Assembly (NCBI RefSeq): GCF_009727055.1
Contig: NW_024064645.1
Span: forward strand, 1-64,000
Length of the DNA: 64,000 bases
Direction: 5' to 3'
DNA from: Benincasa hispida
Lineage: Eukaryota; Streptophyta; Magnoliopsida; Cucurbitales; Cucurbitaceae
This document shows positions 1-12,700 of this stretch, one piece after another (positions within the stretch are counted from its first letter, which is position 1; each line of letters starts with the position of its first letter). The position numbers and the translations under genes were made by a program. Below the pieces are notes generated by a model. The model worked only from the letters and a program-made list of their open reading frames with translations. It was not told the DNA's origin and ran no database searches.

Positions 1-2254
1 GAGAGAGATCTAAACCAAACCTAAAACCCTAAAGCTAAACCCTAAACCAACCCTAAACTCCTAAACCCTAGAAACCCTAAACCCCTAACCCTAAACCCTA
101 AACCCTAAACCCTAAACCCAACCTAAAACCCTAAACTCCTAAACAAACCCTAAACCCATAACAACCTAAGCCTACTAAACCCAATCCCTAAACCCATAGT
201 AGAACCCTAACCCTAAACCAAACCTAAACCCTAAAACCCTAAACCCTAAACCCCTTAAACCCAACCCTTAAAACCTACCAACTAAACCCACCTAAACCCC
301 TAGAACCCTAAACCCTTAAACCCTTAAACTACACCAAACCCTAAAGCCCTAAACCTAAACCCTAAACCACTAAACCCTAACCAACCTCTAAACCCTACCT
401 AAACCTACCTAAACCAACCCTAAACCTACCCTAACAACCCTAAACAAACCCTCCAAAACCCTTAAACCCTAAAACCTATATACCCTAAACCACTAAAACC
501 CCTAACACCCTACAAACCTAAACCCTAAACCCCTAAACCCTAAACCTAAACCCTAAACCCTAAACCCCTAAACCCTAAACCTAAACCCTAAACACCTAAA
601 CCTAAACGCCTAAACCCTAAACCCTAAAACCCTAAAACCATAAACCCTAAAACCCATACAAACCCTTAAAACCCTAAACCCTAAAACCCTAAACCCTAAA
701 ACCCTAAACCCTAAAAACCCTACCTAAAACCCTAAACCCTAAACCTCAAACCCTACCAATAAACCCTAAACCCACCCTCAAACCCTAAACCCTAAAACCC
801 TAAACCCTAAACCCTAAAACCTATACTAAACCCAAACCTACCTAAACCCTAAACCCTTAAAACCCTAAACCCTAAACCTAAATACCCTAAACCCTAGAAA
901 CCTAAACCCTAAAACCCTCCTAAACCTTAAACCCTAAACCCTAAACGCCTAAACCCTAAACCCTAAAACCTAAACCCCTAAACCCTAAACCCTAAACCCT
1001 AAAACCCTAACCCCTATAACCCTAAACCTAAACCTTAAACCCTAACCCTAAAACCCTAAACCCTAAACACCTATAACTAAACCCTAAACCCTAAGGTAAA
1101 TCCTAAAACCCTAAAATCCTAACCTAAACCGCTATGCCTAAACCAGCAAGCGCCTAAACCCTAAACTAAATCACTCTAAACCTAATCCTAAACCCCTAAC
1201 TACCCTTAAATCCCTAAACCCTAAACCCTTAAACCCTAGAACCCTAACACACCTCTTAAAATCCCAAACCTAAACCCTAAACCCTAAACCCTTAAAACCC
1301 TAAACGCCTAAACCCTAAACCCAAACCCTAACCCTAAAACCCTAAAACCTAAACCCTAAACCTAAACCCTAAACCCTAAACCCTAAACCCTAAAACCCTA
1401 AACCCTAAACCCTAAATCCCTAAAACACTCCTAAACCTAAACGCCTCACAAACCCTAAACCCTAAACCCTAAAACCCTAAACCCTAATAACCTAAAACCT
1501 TAAACCCTAACGCTAAACCCTAAAATCCTAAACCCTAAAAACAAAACCATAAAACCCTGAACAAAACCCTAAACCTAACCTAAAACCCTAAACCCTAAAC
1601 CCTAAACCCCTAAACCCTACCACTAAACCCTAATTACGCCTAAAACTAACCTACAAACCCCTAAACCCTAAACCCTAAACCAGGCCTAACTTAAACCCTA
1701 AACCCTAAACCCTAAACCCTAAACCCTAAAACCCTAAACCTAAACCGCTAAACCCTAAACCCTAAACCCTAAACTCCTAAACCTAAAACCCTAAACCCTA
1801 AACCCTAAACCCTAAGAGCCCTAAAACGCCTTATCCCTAAACCTAAACCCTATACCAAAACCCTAAACCCTAAACCCTAAATACTCTAAACCTCATTAAT
1901 TTCCTAAACCTCTAAATCTACTACCTCCAAACTCACCTAACCTAACAACTAAAACCTAAAACCCTAAAACCCTAAGGCCGCTAAAAACCTCAAACACTCG
2001 CACCTAACCTAAACCCTAAACCTAAATACCCTCAAACACCTAAAACCTTAACCTCCTAAACCTCTTAAAATCCCTAAACCCTAAACCTCATAACCCTAAT
2101 TCGGACTAACAACCCTACAACCCTAAACCCTAAACCCTAAACCCTTAAAACCCTAAACCCTAAACCGCTAAAAGCCCTATAAACCCTAAAACCCTAAACC
2201 CTAAACCCTAAACCCTAAACCCTAAACCCTAAACCCTAAACCCTAAACCCTAAA
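1..2254. repeat. Telomere repeat tract (CCCTAAA)n
   Basis: More than 2 kb of CCCTAAA units, the Arabidopsis-type plant telomere repeat read on the C-rich strand. C-rich 5' to 3' from the left edge is the orientation expected for a left chromosome end. The innermost stretch (about 2190-2254) is nearly perfect, while outer parts carry many one- to three-base slips such as CCTAAA, CCCTAAAA and CCAACC. An interstitial telomere block is possible if this window is not the scaffold end, but subtelomere-like repeats follow directly. Confidence 0.95.
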
Positions 2255-2446
2255 AAGAAAGTGAACTTGCTGATATGCGTTCTCTTCTTTCTCATCAGCA
2301 TGATTATTTCTGCCAGCGAATAACGGAGGTACACGAGCGACAAGAAGAGTTGCAAATTCAAAAAATATTGAAATTAAATAAAATTAAAATCAATATATGT
2401 ATAAATAATTGTGTTAGAAAACATTTGGAAAACATGAGCTAATAAC
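2255..2446 (+). other. Unassigned sequence next to telomere
   Basis: An open frame without stops can be read on the plus strand from the telomere edge for about 55 codons (rich in Glu, Gln and His). I do not recognise it. It could be the tail of a transposon protein, and there is no start codon context or splice evidence. It is followed by AT-rich sequence. Confidence 0.2.
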
Positions 2447-2818
2447 TCACGGTGTGAACTTTCTAGGGACGCTTCGTGTCATCTTGGGAGTGACCTTCAT
2501 TCGGAAGGTCTTTAAGTCAGCCTCGCTAAAGGCTTCTCGTTTCGGACATTCTCTTGCCTTGTGTTGCCTCTCCAATAGAAGTTTGCTCCCTTTCAAGCAT
2601 GGACTTATTTTGTCTAAGGAAGAGCTCGCCACTGCACGATCGTTTAGCTCACTCAGCCGTCGTTTAGTAAATCCATATTTACTTGACAATTCCATGAGTT
2701 TTTTTTTGTGTGAGAGAGAACGGATCCTCAACGTCGCCTCTGCTACCATAGTGAGGATTTTCGTGAAACCTAGATAGCGAATGGGAGATTTGAAGTTATT
2801 TAGAGAAGATAGATACAT
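2447..2818 (-). pseudogene. Copia pol scrap
   Basis: The minus strand encodes a short stretch (RYLGFTKIL near 2755-2780) that matches the Copia pol linker before reverse transcriptase at 28.2 kb in this window. The rest of the 123-codon frame does not follow pol. This is a small rearranged Copia fragment. On the plus strand just beyond (2811-2870) a YIPSMKRN-like stretch resembles the Copia protease region, suggesting scrambled pieces in both orientations. Confidence 0.5.
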
Positions 2819-2870
2819 TTTACTTGAAAATGTTTATTACATTCCTTCTATGAAAAGGAACTACAAGATA

Positions 2871-3780
2871 TGAGAGTTTAAGGCATCATCCCTAACAGGT
2901 AGAATAGTCAGTGAGAGGAAAATGGAGTATATGATACTTCACAATTGTCAAGCCATGACGGCCAAAATCTGCAAAATAAAAACTCATTATAGTCTGAGTC
3001 GCGGAGGAAGAATAACTGTTTTTTTTTTATGATCATACCTCTTTTTCAAAAAATTTCACAAGATACGGGGATATTTTATTGTAAGATACTTCATTTTCAA
3101 TTCTTATTCAGAATCAAATTGTTCAACTTTTAAGATTAAATTATGGATAAAATCTCAAATTTGGGCAACGGAAAGGAATTTAATAGTATAAAATTGAACA
3201 CCCCTACTTTTTGGTTAGTTGGTGATTTAAGGTGGTATCAGAACAGGTGGTCGATTCAGAAGGATAAGAAAAAGTCGTGCGTGTAGAATTTTTTGGGAAA
3301 GGAGCCCTGAGAAACGGCTACCACATCCAAGGAAGGCAGCAGGCGCGCAAATTACCCAATCCTGACACGGGGAGGTAGTGACAATAAATAACAATACCGG
3401 GCTCGCGATTGTGTAGTAAGGAAAGAGAGCTCTCGAGAGTGGGATTTCGAAAGACGTTGTTCAAGACCCAGAAATAGCCCTTAAGGGAGCAATTTATCTA
3501 CTTATCCCTGCTTCAGGGAAGGAGTGCTCAAAACCTAACATAGGTCATTGTGTTTTTTCTTTTCAGCAACTCGTTAGTATTTCTGTTTAAAGTCTCCGAT
3601 TTGATTAAATCCATTTATGAATTCCTTGAATTCATCAAGAGTCTTTGAGAAATCAAGTTTTGATTTTTGATAAAATTGGAAAATAGAAAAACAAAAACAT
3701 AATATGGAAAAGTCATGTTTTTCATTATCCATAATTAACTGTATTTTTAAAGGTGATTTTAACATAAAATCCAACATATA
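2871..3780. repeat. Retroelement debris: PBS-like site and LTR scrap
   Basis: No gene is seen. GGTGGTATCAGAAC near 3232-3245 resembles the initiator-tRNA primer-binding site of LTR elements. The stretch 3425-3535 (…TTAAGGGAGCAATTTATCTAC…) matches the mid-LTR module seen at 49030-49100. Both are short and decayed. Confidence 0.45.
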
Positions 3781-5490
3781 GTATTGGGTATTTTTCGTCT
3801 ATTTTTTACTGTATAGGTTCTCCACTAAGGAGCACCCTTCGCAACCTATGGTTCATGTACATGTGCTAGGGACATGTCAGGGGATATGATCCAAAACTTT
3901 AGAAACCATAATCCCTAGACAAAAAGATGTAGCACCAAAAAAAGATCAAAGAAACCATTGGACTACTAATTTGGGCCCCAAAATAAAAACTGAGTCAGGG
4001 ATATAGTTGTTCAATTTTTTTGGAAAAACCTTCCACATTCCTCAAAATAGGCCCATTTACTAGTTAAAAAAGAATTTTAAGTAGTTTCTGAATGGAAGGC
4101 TATTGTATTGGGCATTTTTCGTCCGTTTTTAGTCGTACATTAGTCCTCCCGTGAGGAGCACCCTTCGCGACCTATCGTTATTCATTTTTTTTTACAAAAA
4201 ACTTCAACATTCCTCAAAATGAGCTCATTTACTAGTTAAAAATGAATTTTCAGGAGTTTTTGAGACTGGCCAAAATTTGGTCAGTTTTTTGGAAGGCTAT
4301 AGTATTGGCCATTTTCCGTCCATTTTGGGTTGTACCTTAGTCCTCCCCTATGGAGCACCCTTTGGAACCTATAATTCATATACATGTTAAGTGGATGGTC
4401 CAGGGATATGATACAGATAATCCTTTGAATGATTAGTTTGGACCCAAAATAAAAACTGAATATGGGACATCGTTGTTCAATTTTTGAGAAAAACTTCTAC
4501 ATTCCTGAAAATGAGCCCATTTACTAGTTAAAAATGAAATTTCATGAGTTTTTGACGTTGGCCAAAATTAGGTCATTTTTTTCGAGGCTATAGTATTGGC
4601 CATTTGTTATTTTTTTGTGGTACCTAGTCTTTCAATAAGGAGTATCCTTTGAGACCTATAGTTCATGTACATGTGCTAGTGACTTGTCAAGGTATATGAA
4701 CCTAAATTTTAGAACCCAAAATCCCTTACCAAAAAAGTATGGCACCAAAAAAAGATCAAAGAAACCGTTGGACGGCTTGTTTGGACCCCAAAATAAAAAG
4801 TGAGTCTGGGACATCGTTCCTGTTTTTTCTTGAGTTTATTTACTAGTTAAGATTTTGTTTTAGGAATTTTTTGCACTGGTCAAAATTTGGTCATATTTTG
4901 GAGGCTATAATATTGGTCATTTTTTGTCCGCTTTGGGTAGTATCTTTGCCCACCCCTAAAGAGCACACTTAGCAACCTATAGTTCATGTACATGTGCCAG
5001 GGACTTGTCTAGGGATATGAACCACAATTTTTTATCATAGAATCCCTTACATAAAAAGATGTATCACTAAAAATGATCGAAAAAACTATTAAACATCTAG
5101 TTTGGACCCCAAAATATAAACCAAGTCTGGGACATGGTTCTTCCATTTGTCTGGGGAAAAACTTGAACATTCCTTAAAGTGGCCCATTTACTTAAAAAAA
5201 GAAAAAAAAAGAAAAAAAAAAGATTTTTATGGAATTTTTCACACATTCCAAAGTTCGATCATTTTTGGAGGCTATAGTTTTGGTCATTTTTGGAGGCTAT
5301 AGTATTGGCCATTTTTCATCCGTTTTGGGTGATATCTTAGTCCTCCCCTAAGGAGCACCCTTGCAACCTATAATCCATGTATATGTTCCAGGGCAGGGAT
5401 ATGAATCCAAATGTTTTTATCCCAAAGTCCAAAAGGTGTATCACTAAAAATGAAGGTCCCACTAATATAGGCCCTTTTTTGTCCGTTTTT
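3781..5490. repeat. Subtelomeric tandem array, ~300-bp units (family A)
   Basis: Six diverged units begin with a GTATTGG(G/C)CATTTT…GTCCGTTTT anchor at about 3781, 4105, 4302, 4593, 4910 and 5302. Lengths are about 324, 197, 291, 317 and 392 bp, with the last truncated. Each unit runs through a conserved order: anchor, AGGAGCACCCTT, TTCATGTACATGTGC, GGGATATGA, CACCAAAAA, TTGGACCCCAAAATA, CCCATTTACTAGTTAA, GGTCATTTTTTGGAGGCTATA. The 197-bp unit lacks the middle block. It lies between telomere and first gene, as a subtelomeric satellite would. Confidence 0.8.
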
Positions 5491-6010
5491 AGGGATAACG
5501 TTGGTCTCTTCTAAAAAGCCCCTTGCATTTATTTTCTTTATGTTGGTCGGACAATGTTCTATGGACAAATCCTTATTTTTTAGATTCACGTTCCCTTGTG
5601 AAAAAGATCTTCATACTCAGAAACACACATGAAACCCCTAAACGGCAAGGAAAAGCTGAGGCCCGATGTTATATTTTGATGATAGTTAACTTATCCTTTC
5701 ATTATAAATTAAATTTAAGGAAATTTTTTGCATGGCAAAAATTTGGCTATTTTTATAGGGGTTAATAATAGGCTCTTTTTGTCACTTTTAGAGGGTAAAA
5801 TTGACCCCTTCTAAGGAGCCCCCTTCTCACTATTATTTTCAGGTATATTGGCCAAACATTGTTCAAGGGAGAAAAGTTAAATTTTTAGACTCGTGTTCCC
5901 TAGCTAAACAGGTCCTACCACCCCCAAAAGCAAACATAAAACCTCCAAAACGGCCGATGAAACCCATGTTTGAAGAAAACATAGTTTAGGACCTCGATGA
6001 TAGTTAACCC
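5476..6010. repeat. Subtelomeric repeat, family B (two units)
   Basis: Two ~290-bp units start at about 5476 and 5767 with ATAGGC(C/T)CTTTTTGTC and share TTCTAAGGAGCCCC, TTGG(T/C)C, ATTTTTTAGA, CGTGTTCCCT, AACACA, AACGGC and GATGATAGTTAAC in the same order. The start (GTC…TTTTTAG, TCTAA(G)GAGCCCC) is a diverged form of the family A anchor, so A and B probably share an ancestor. Confidence 0.65.
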
Positions 6011-6720
6011 AAGTGAGGAAAATTTTGATGATAAAACCTTAAAAAAAAAAAATTATGAGCCTCTTTACCTCTTGGGACGTTTAGTTTGGAACAATAGGCT
6101 GGCAGAATATTAGGACTTAACAAGAGTGAGGGAATAAAAAAAAGCTCTTAAATCGAACCGATTTCTTTTCCCCTTTGGAGTTTAAATATGTATTTCTCTT
6201 GCCCTTGTCTTATCAAATTCTAACTCTCATTAAAAAGCATAATAGTTTTTTTAAAAAAGAATAGTTTGTAAATCCCATCACTATTACAATAGATCTATAA
6301 ACAGTGTTTTTAACAAGTTTTAAAAGAATAACAGTTTTCTTCATAGTCAAATGGAGATATAATGGGGGGCTATATCGAACTATTAAAATTTAAAAAAAAA
6401 AAAAAAAAAATACTGTGAACTTGGTCCATGCCCATAAATATCAAGCATGCAAGGCAGACGACTGCAGAAGATTTTCAAGACCTTCCAGAGATATGAAGAA
6501 AGCCTGATGCGATCAACGACCGTCTCAAAAGTTGGAAGCACTTTCGAAACGAGTTTTAAGTTACCCTAATCAGTATTCCTATCGAACTAGTGCTGCACTA
6601 ACAGTCAAAAAAATCCAGCTTTATGTCATAAAGCCCTCATCACTAGACCATAGAACTGTACAGCAAGCCCAAGGATCTTTAGGAAAATCCTCCGAGTGAT
6701 AACATTAGCGAGCACCATCA
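6011..6720. other. Intergenic / CTPS 3' flank
   Basis: AT-rich sequence with no recognisable coding potential. The portion nearest 6720 should be the 3' UTR of the minus-strand CTP synthase gene. An 18-base A run ends near 6411. The precise polyadenylation site cannot be set from sequence alone. Confidence 0.4.
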
Positions 6721-9700
6721 TCATAAACAGTGGTTTACATCTTTCCGAGGGCAAACTACTGAATTGCCATATGCAGCATTTAATAACCCATTCGCAAACT
6801 TTGGGGTGTGTCCATTTTGCACAATCTTTATCTTTGCGTGTCCATTGCTTATCGTGTCTGCCGAAAATTGGCTGGCATTCCCATTGTTTTGTAGAAAGGC
6901 CTCTAATTGGCCACATGCTGCCTTAATGAGCCCTGCAATCAGGAGTTTTGGAACCATCACAGCGTGAAGCAACATTGGCAATCTACTTCCAAAGTAATAA
7001 AATCAGAAGTAATCACATAAATTATACAAGTCACGATAAATATGGTGAAATCCTGAACCTACAAACTTATAAATTAGCTACTGGATAAAGCAGTACTGTA
7101 CCTAAGAAGAGCGGAGATGGTTTCCCTGGTCTGGACTTAAATTCGGGATGAAACTGAACTCCCACGAAGTATGGATGGCCACTTAGTTCAACAATCTAAA
7201 GCACAGTTCCAAACACAAGGCTAAAAAAAAGACTAGATATCGCACAATAGAAAACGCGCTTGCACAATCATAATTTAAAATAATGCATACCTCCATACGG
7301 CGACCTGTTTCATCACTGCCAACAAAAGATAAACCAGCATTTTCAAGTTGACACACCATTTCAGGATTGACCTACCCACAAAAGAAGAAAAAAAAATGAA
7401 TACAGGTGTTAACTAGTTAAAGACCACATACAGAGTTTCCAAGCAAACTAAAAGAGTACCTCATATCTATGTCTATGTCGCTCATCAACAAACTTCACAT
7501 TGCCATACCTTAAATGCAGTTGCAAAATAATAGAAGTTACAGACAAGGAATCAAATATGAGATTCATCAAAAACAAATGCTAATTAAAGCCCTCTTCATC
7601 CTATCAGTTCCAAAATCTTCCACAGATGCCACACAATGCAGGAGTAAGATGCCAGAAAGTTTTAATGAATAAGAGGTCCTTACAACTGTGCAGATATGCA
7701 ATCCATAACAGTAAAGTAAGTTCTCCTTGACCCTAGACGCATAGTTCCTCCCATATGAGTCTTTGAGCCCTATTATCAAGTACAGAAACTCAAGTTTACA
7801 GGATATGTGGAAGCAACTTGAGCAAACTAGTATAGTGCACACCTCAGGCATAAAAACCACACAAGGATTCGTCGTTTCAGGATCGAACTCTGTGCTGTTA
7901 GCATCAAGTATACCGAGAACAGATCTGGCAAATTCAATGACTGCAATTTGCATCCCCAGGCATATGCCCAGAAAGGGAATCCCATTCTCTCGAGCATATT
8001 TGGCTGCTAGAATTTTCCCTTGGACTCCCCTATCACCAAAACCTCCTGGAACTAGAACACCATCAGCACCCTGAAAAATAGTACTAATCGGATAACTGCA
8101 TAAAATATTAACATTTCTAACTACAGAGAAGGAAGAAAGAAATTTAGAAACAAACTCAATATTGGGGCACCTTTAAAAGTTCCCATGCAGCTGCATAAAC
8201 CTCAGGGGCCTGCAGGCAATAAATAAATTAACTAAACGATCAAAGGCAGAGAAGCCACTTGGGAAAAAAATGTACCTCTGTGGCAGAAATATCTTCAAGA
8301 TCCCCAGCTGGAACCCATTCTACAATAAGCCTTCTATTGCTGGCGACAGAAGCATGTAAAAGGGCCTGACCCGTCAAGCTAAATATTAGGTTCTGAACTA
8401 TGGTTTTTTCGACTATAAACTTTTATATAAATTTGGTATCTTCAAAAAAAAAGTGGAAAGAAAGCAAGCAGGAGCGAATTGCACTTAAAACAGAAGAAAA
8501 CACACATTGCATCCATGAAAAGGTGAGATATGAAGAGAAGCTGGGAAGTTCTATAATTCAAGAGCCTATTAAAACTTATCAAGTACAGACTTATTAAACA
8601 CAGGGCTAAACTTGTAATTTAATATATACATACACATATATATATATATAATTTTAATGTAAATTTAGCTAAATTTGTGTGTGTGTGTGTGTTTGAATGG
8701 AAACGAACTTTTCATTTTGATAATATGAAAAGAATCTAATACACAACTTACAAGGATAAAGAGACAAATAGAAATAAACTTGAACTAGAAGAATACAAGC
8801 ATTAACAATCTGAAAATATAGAAGAAATAAAACTAATAAAAGAAAAACACTCTAATTCAAACTGATATCTTGCACCAAAAAACTTAAATAACTTGGATAG
8901 AGAACACCAAGTGGAAGAAGTCTTGCAACTTCAAAACGATCAAGTCCCTTCGGTGATATCCAATAAAATTGGAACTTCAAAACGATCAAACCACGAGAGT
9001 GATTTTTCAAAACTCTACTTTAACAATAAATGCTTTTTCCATGCATCTCTTCAAAAGAACCAATTGGGGGAAACAACTCTACACCTTCCTTAAAACCGTC
9101 AGCCACAACTACTTTACCTAAGCTTCAATCACAAATGGCAACTCTTCAAAGACTTTGCTCGGATTTCAGAATTCAAAACCTATTCACATGAGGTCTAGAA
9201 TTAATGGCTGACGTTTCAATTCCTTCATTAGGAATGTTTCCAACCTCATAATTACATCCTTTATTTCCTTTGCAGCGCTGTGACTCTTGGATTTCCATAA
9301 TCATTACGGAGGCCTTCATTTATAATATTCTTTTCAAAATCAGGCGCCAAAGTTGAGTCTTCAACCAAAAATCCTTCATCCAATGCTATTAAATTAAACG
9401 GGATGCATCAAATGAATTTGATAGGACTTTTTCAATGCTATTTTCATGACAAAAGATCTCAAAATTTTCCTCTTTATCACACAAGCTTCAAAATGAATGA
9501 AGAAATCACTCGGAATAAAATCATGAATAATCATTGAAGCAGGGATAAAACTACAAAATAAAACAAAACAAAATTTAAATAATAATAATAATAATAACTT
9601 AAAAAAACGATCTTCAAGAAAGCTGAGGACTAATTTAAAACCATTCAAGGTTTGTGAAGAAATATTTAGGAACCCTCCTAGTTCAAAAATACATTAACCT

Positions 9701-12700
9701 TCAAGAGAACGGAGAAATGGAGAAAAACAAAAGAAAACAATACTATTGAGATACAAAGAGGAGAAGACATAAAAAAGAAACACTTAAAACCAAACAAACG
9801 AGATCCATAAAGGAAACCAATGTTAGCGAACACATAAACTTTAAAGTCAAAGCCAGTGGAAGCCCAATGAGCAGACAAGGTAAGAAGTCCATTAAGACCA
9901 AACGTGTGAGGATCAAACCACAAAACAAACCAACTTCTGAACTGTCACTTTCAAGTTTGCAACTACTAAGAAAAAAATGCATCTTCATAAGGGCAAAACA
10001 ATAAGGCTTACCCAATACGAGAATTCCACGATAATAATTCAATCCTTAGATTAAATCACCAAGCTTAACTTTAACTAAAAAAGAACGAGGTGGAATTGAC
10101 TTCATTTGCAGACCACATTTTTCAATTAAAACAAAGAATTTGGCAAGAATTATGTGTGACAGTGATTCTTTACTTGGCAGTTTCTTCATGGCCGTGCCAA
10201 CTCACTGGATTGAAAAAAATGAGGCTTAGTCACACTCATAATAATTCAATCCTTAGACTAAACCACCAAGCTTAACTTTAACTAAAAAGGAACCGGGTGG
10301 AATTGACTTCATTTGCAAACCATATTTTTCAATCAAAACAAAGAATTTGGCAAGAATTATGTGTGAATAATTTTTTACTTGGCAGGTTCTTCACGATCGT
10401 GCCAACACGCTGGATAGGCTTGTTAGGAAGTTGCCTTTGCCAGTTGGGCTTTTTTGTTGTATTCTTTGTCGGTAGGCGGAAGAAGACTTGGATCATATTC
10501 TCTCGTGCTATAACTTGGTGAGTGGAGATTCTTTTTCAGACATTTGGTATGATGTGTGTTCGTCATAGGGACATCAGTGCTATGATCAAAGAGTTCCTCC
10601 TCAATCTACCTTTTCTAGGGAGAAAGTTTATTTTCTTTGGCTTGTTGCGGTGTGTGTGGTTTTTATAGGTTTCGTGGGGTGAGCGAAATAGTAGGGTGTT
10701 CAAGGGTGTGGAGAGGGATCCTATCCCTTGTTCACCTTCACGTTTCCCGTGGACTTCGATTTCGAAGACTTTTTGAAATTATTCTATAGGAACGATTTCG
10801 TATAGCTAGAGTCCCTTCTTGTAAAAGGAGTCCTTTTTTTGTGGGCTTAGTTTTTTGTATGTCATGTATTCTTTCATTATTTTAAGTTGTTTTCATCAAA
10901 AAAAAAAAAAAAAACAAACAAAAAACAAAAAACAAAAAACAAAATAAAAAACAAAACAAAAAACAAAAAGGTGACAGTTCTGCATGAACATATTCATTTT
11001 TCACCATTATGAAACAAAGTATCAAAATCATCTACAAAGTAAACCTTTGAGTTTCCTAAAATAAATCATCTTGTGCTAGAGTCCATAATATCCTCACTAC
11101 TTACATTAACAGTTGATGACTATATGGACTCCAGCAGGGACAAAGTATCGAAACTTAGGCTGAAGAATATCTAATTCCATTATGAAAATTTCTGATCATA
11201 TCCCAAAAAATTAGCCAACATTTCTTATCAACTCCAGCAGGGACATGAAGATTTTTCCTTCCTCTAGGAGAAGGCCAAACTACACATTCGAAGAACCAGC
11301 CAGCTTGATTCCTAAATTTTGCTGGTCAAATCGCTTCACAATCATTTTTCATTTACTTTTGGAAGAAACCCGACATGGAAAAGTGCAACAACTCCACTAA
11401 ACTAGCTTCAAGCCATTGTCAGGAAGATAAAGATATGAAAATCTTTCTTTTGTAATTCATATCTTCCAAGAAGAAACCATTTTCCTCTAACCAAATACGA
11501 TAACAAGAATTTCTAATGTAACAACTTTTGACTTCCATCCTCAAAATGTAGAACTTAGAAGAAACTCTGAATACTTTAACCATAATCTAAAAGTAATTGT
11601 CAAGATATAGGAAGATTAGGCAATGAGGAGAGACTAAGAAGCACAAACACAGATACGGATACATGATACTGATACGATACGTTAATTTCTAAAAAACTAA
11701 GATACGGATACGTCGAAGATACGTTTTATATATATATAATAATATTTATTTTAAGTTAGATTAAAATAGATTCAAGAAGAGAGTGAAAACTTGAAAAAAA
11801 AATCTAGTAACGTCGAGTGATTGTTGAGCAACTAGAGTAGACGGTAGGAAAAAAATTGAATAAGAAGATTGAAGAATGAAGTTGTGGATGAAGGGGGTGT
11901 GAATCATGATTTAAATAGTAAAAGAGAAGGGAAGAAGGAAGATTTAATTACGTTTTAGGACTTTTTTAAAAAATTATTATGTTTTTATCATTTTTAATTT
12001 ATTTTGTTTTGGATTGCTCAATTTAAGTGTACTTTTATGTTTGGAAGTGATTTGAAAATGGTTGAAATCACTTTTGCCATTTTCAAAATCATTATGAAAC
12101 ATGTTTAATTTTTCAAAACTAATTTTGATGATATGAAAATTGCATTTAAAAGAGTAAAATTGAAAACTAAATTAATTTTGAGTAATTAAAAGTGTGTTTT
12201 TGAGTGATTTTAAAAATGAAAAAAGTGATTTTTGATGATTTTAAAATCTCTCCTAAACATGCACTGAAATAAAATGGGTTGTGGGTTGGGTTTTTTAAGT
12301 GGTTAGGCTTAAATTTGAAAAAAAAAAAAATTTAACCCACGTATCCCCTCCACGTATCTAGAAGCAGGTATGTGTATCTGAAAATTAAAAATAAAAATAA
12401 AAATATCAGATACTTCAAATCACGTATCTAGACGTATCCGTATCGTATCCATATCTGATACCGATTCTCTGCACAATTAGAATCTGTACTTCCTAGAGGA
12501 GAGATGATCGAAGAAGAGGCTAATAATAGGAAGGTGAGGAAGAGGAAAGAGGAGAGAACATTCCACAGGAGGAAGAAACTCTGAATCTTTATTTCTAACA
12601 TATGATCAATTTGTTTGGAGCTTTTTTGAATTTTTTTCTTTTAAAAAAAACATATTATATAGATATCCTCTTTTCTCATATAGATACTTTCATTTTTCTC

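Noticed and set aside
6626..6967. Plus-strand and alternative minus-strand frames over 6.6-6.97 kb
   Set aside because: They shadow the last CTPS exon; only the frame ending at 6721 joins in phase with the upstream exons.
9394..10042. Hydrophobic minus-strand frames of 81-99 codons in the CTPS intron
   Set aside because: They are Phe/Leu-rich as expected from A-rich plus-strand DNA, show no known motif, and lie in intronic repeat sequence.
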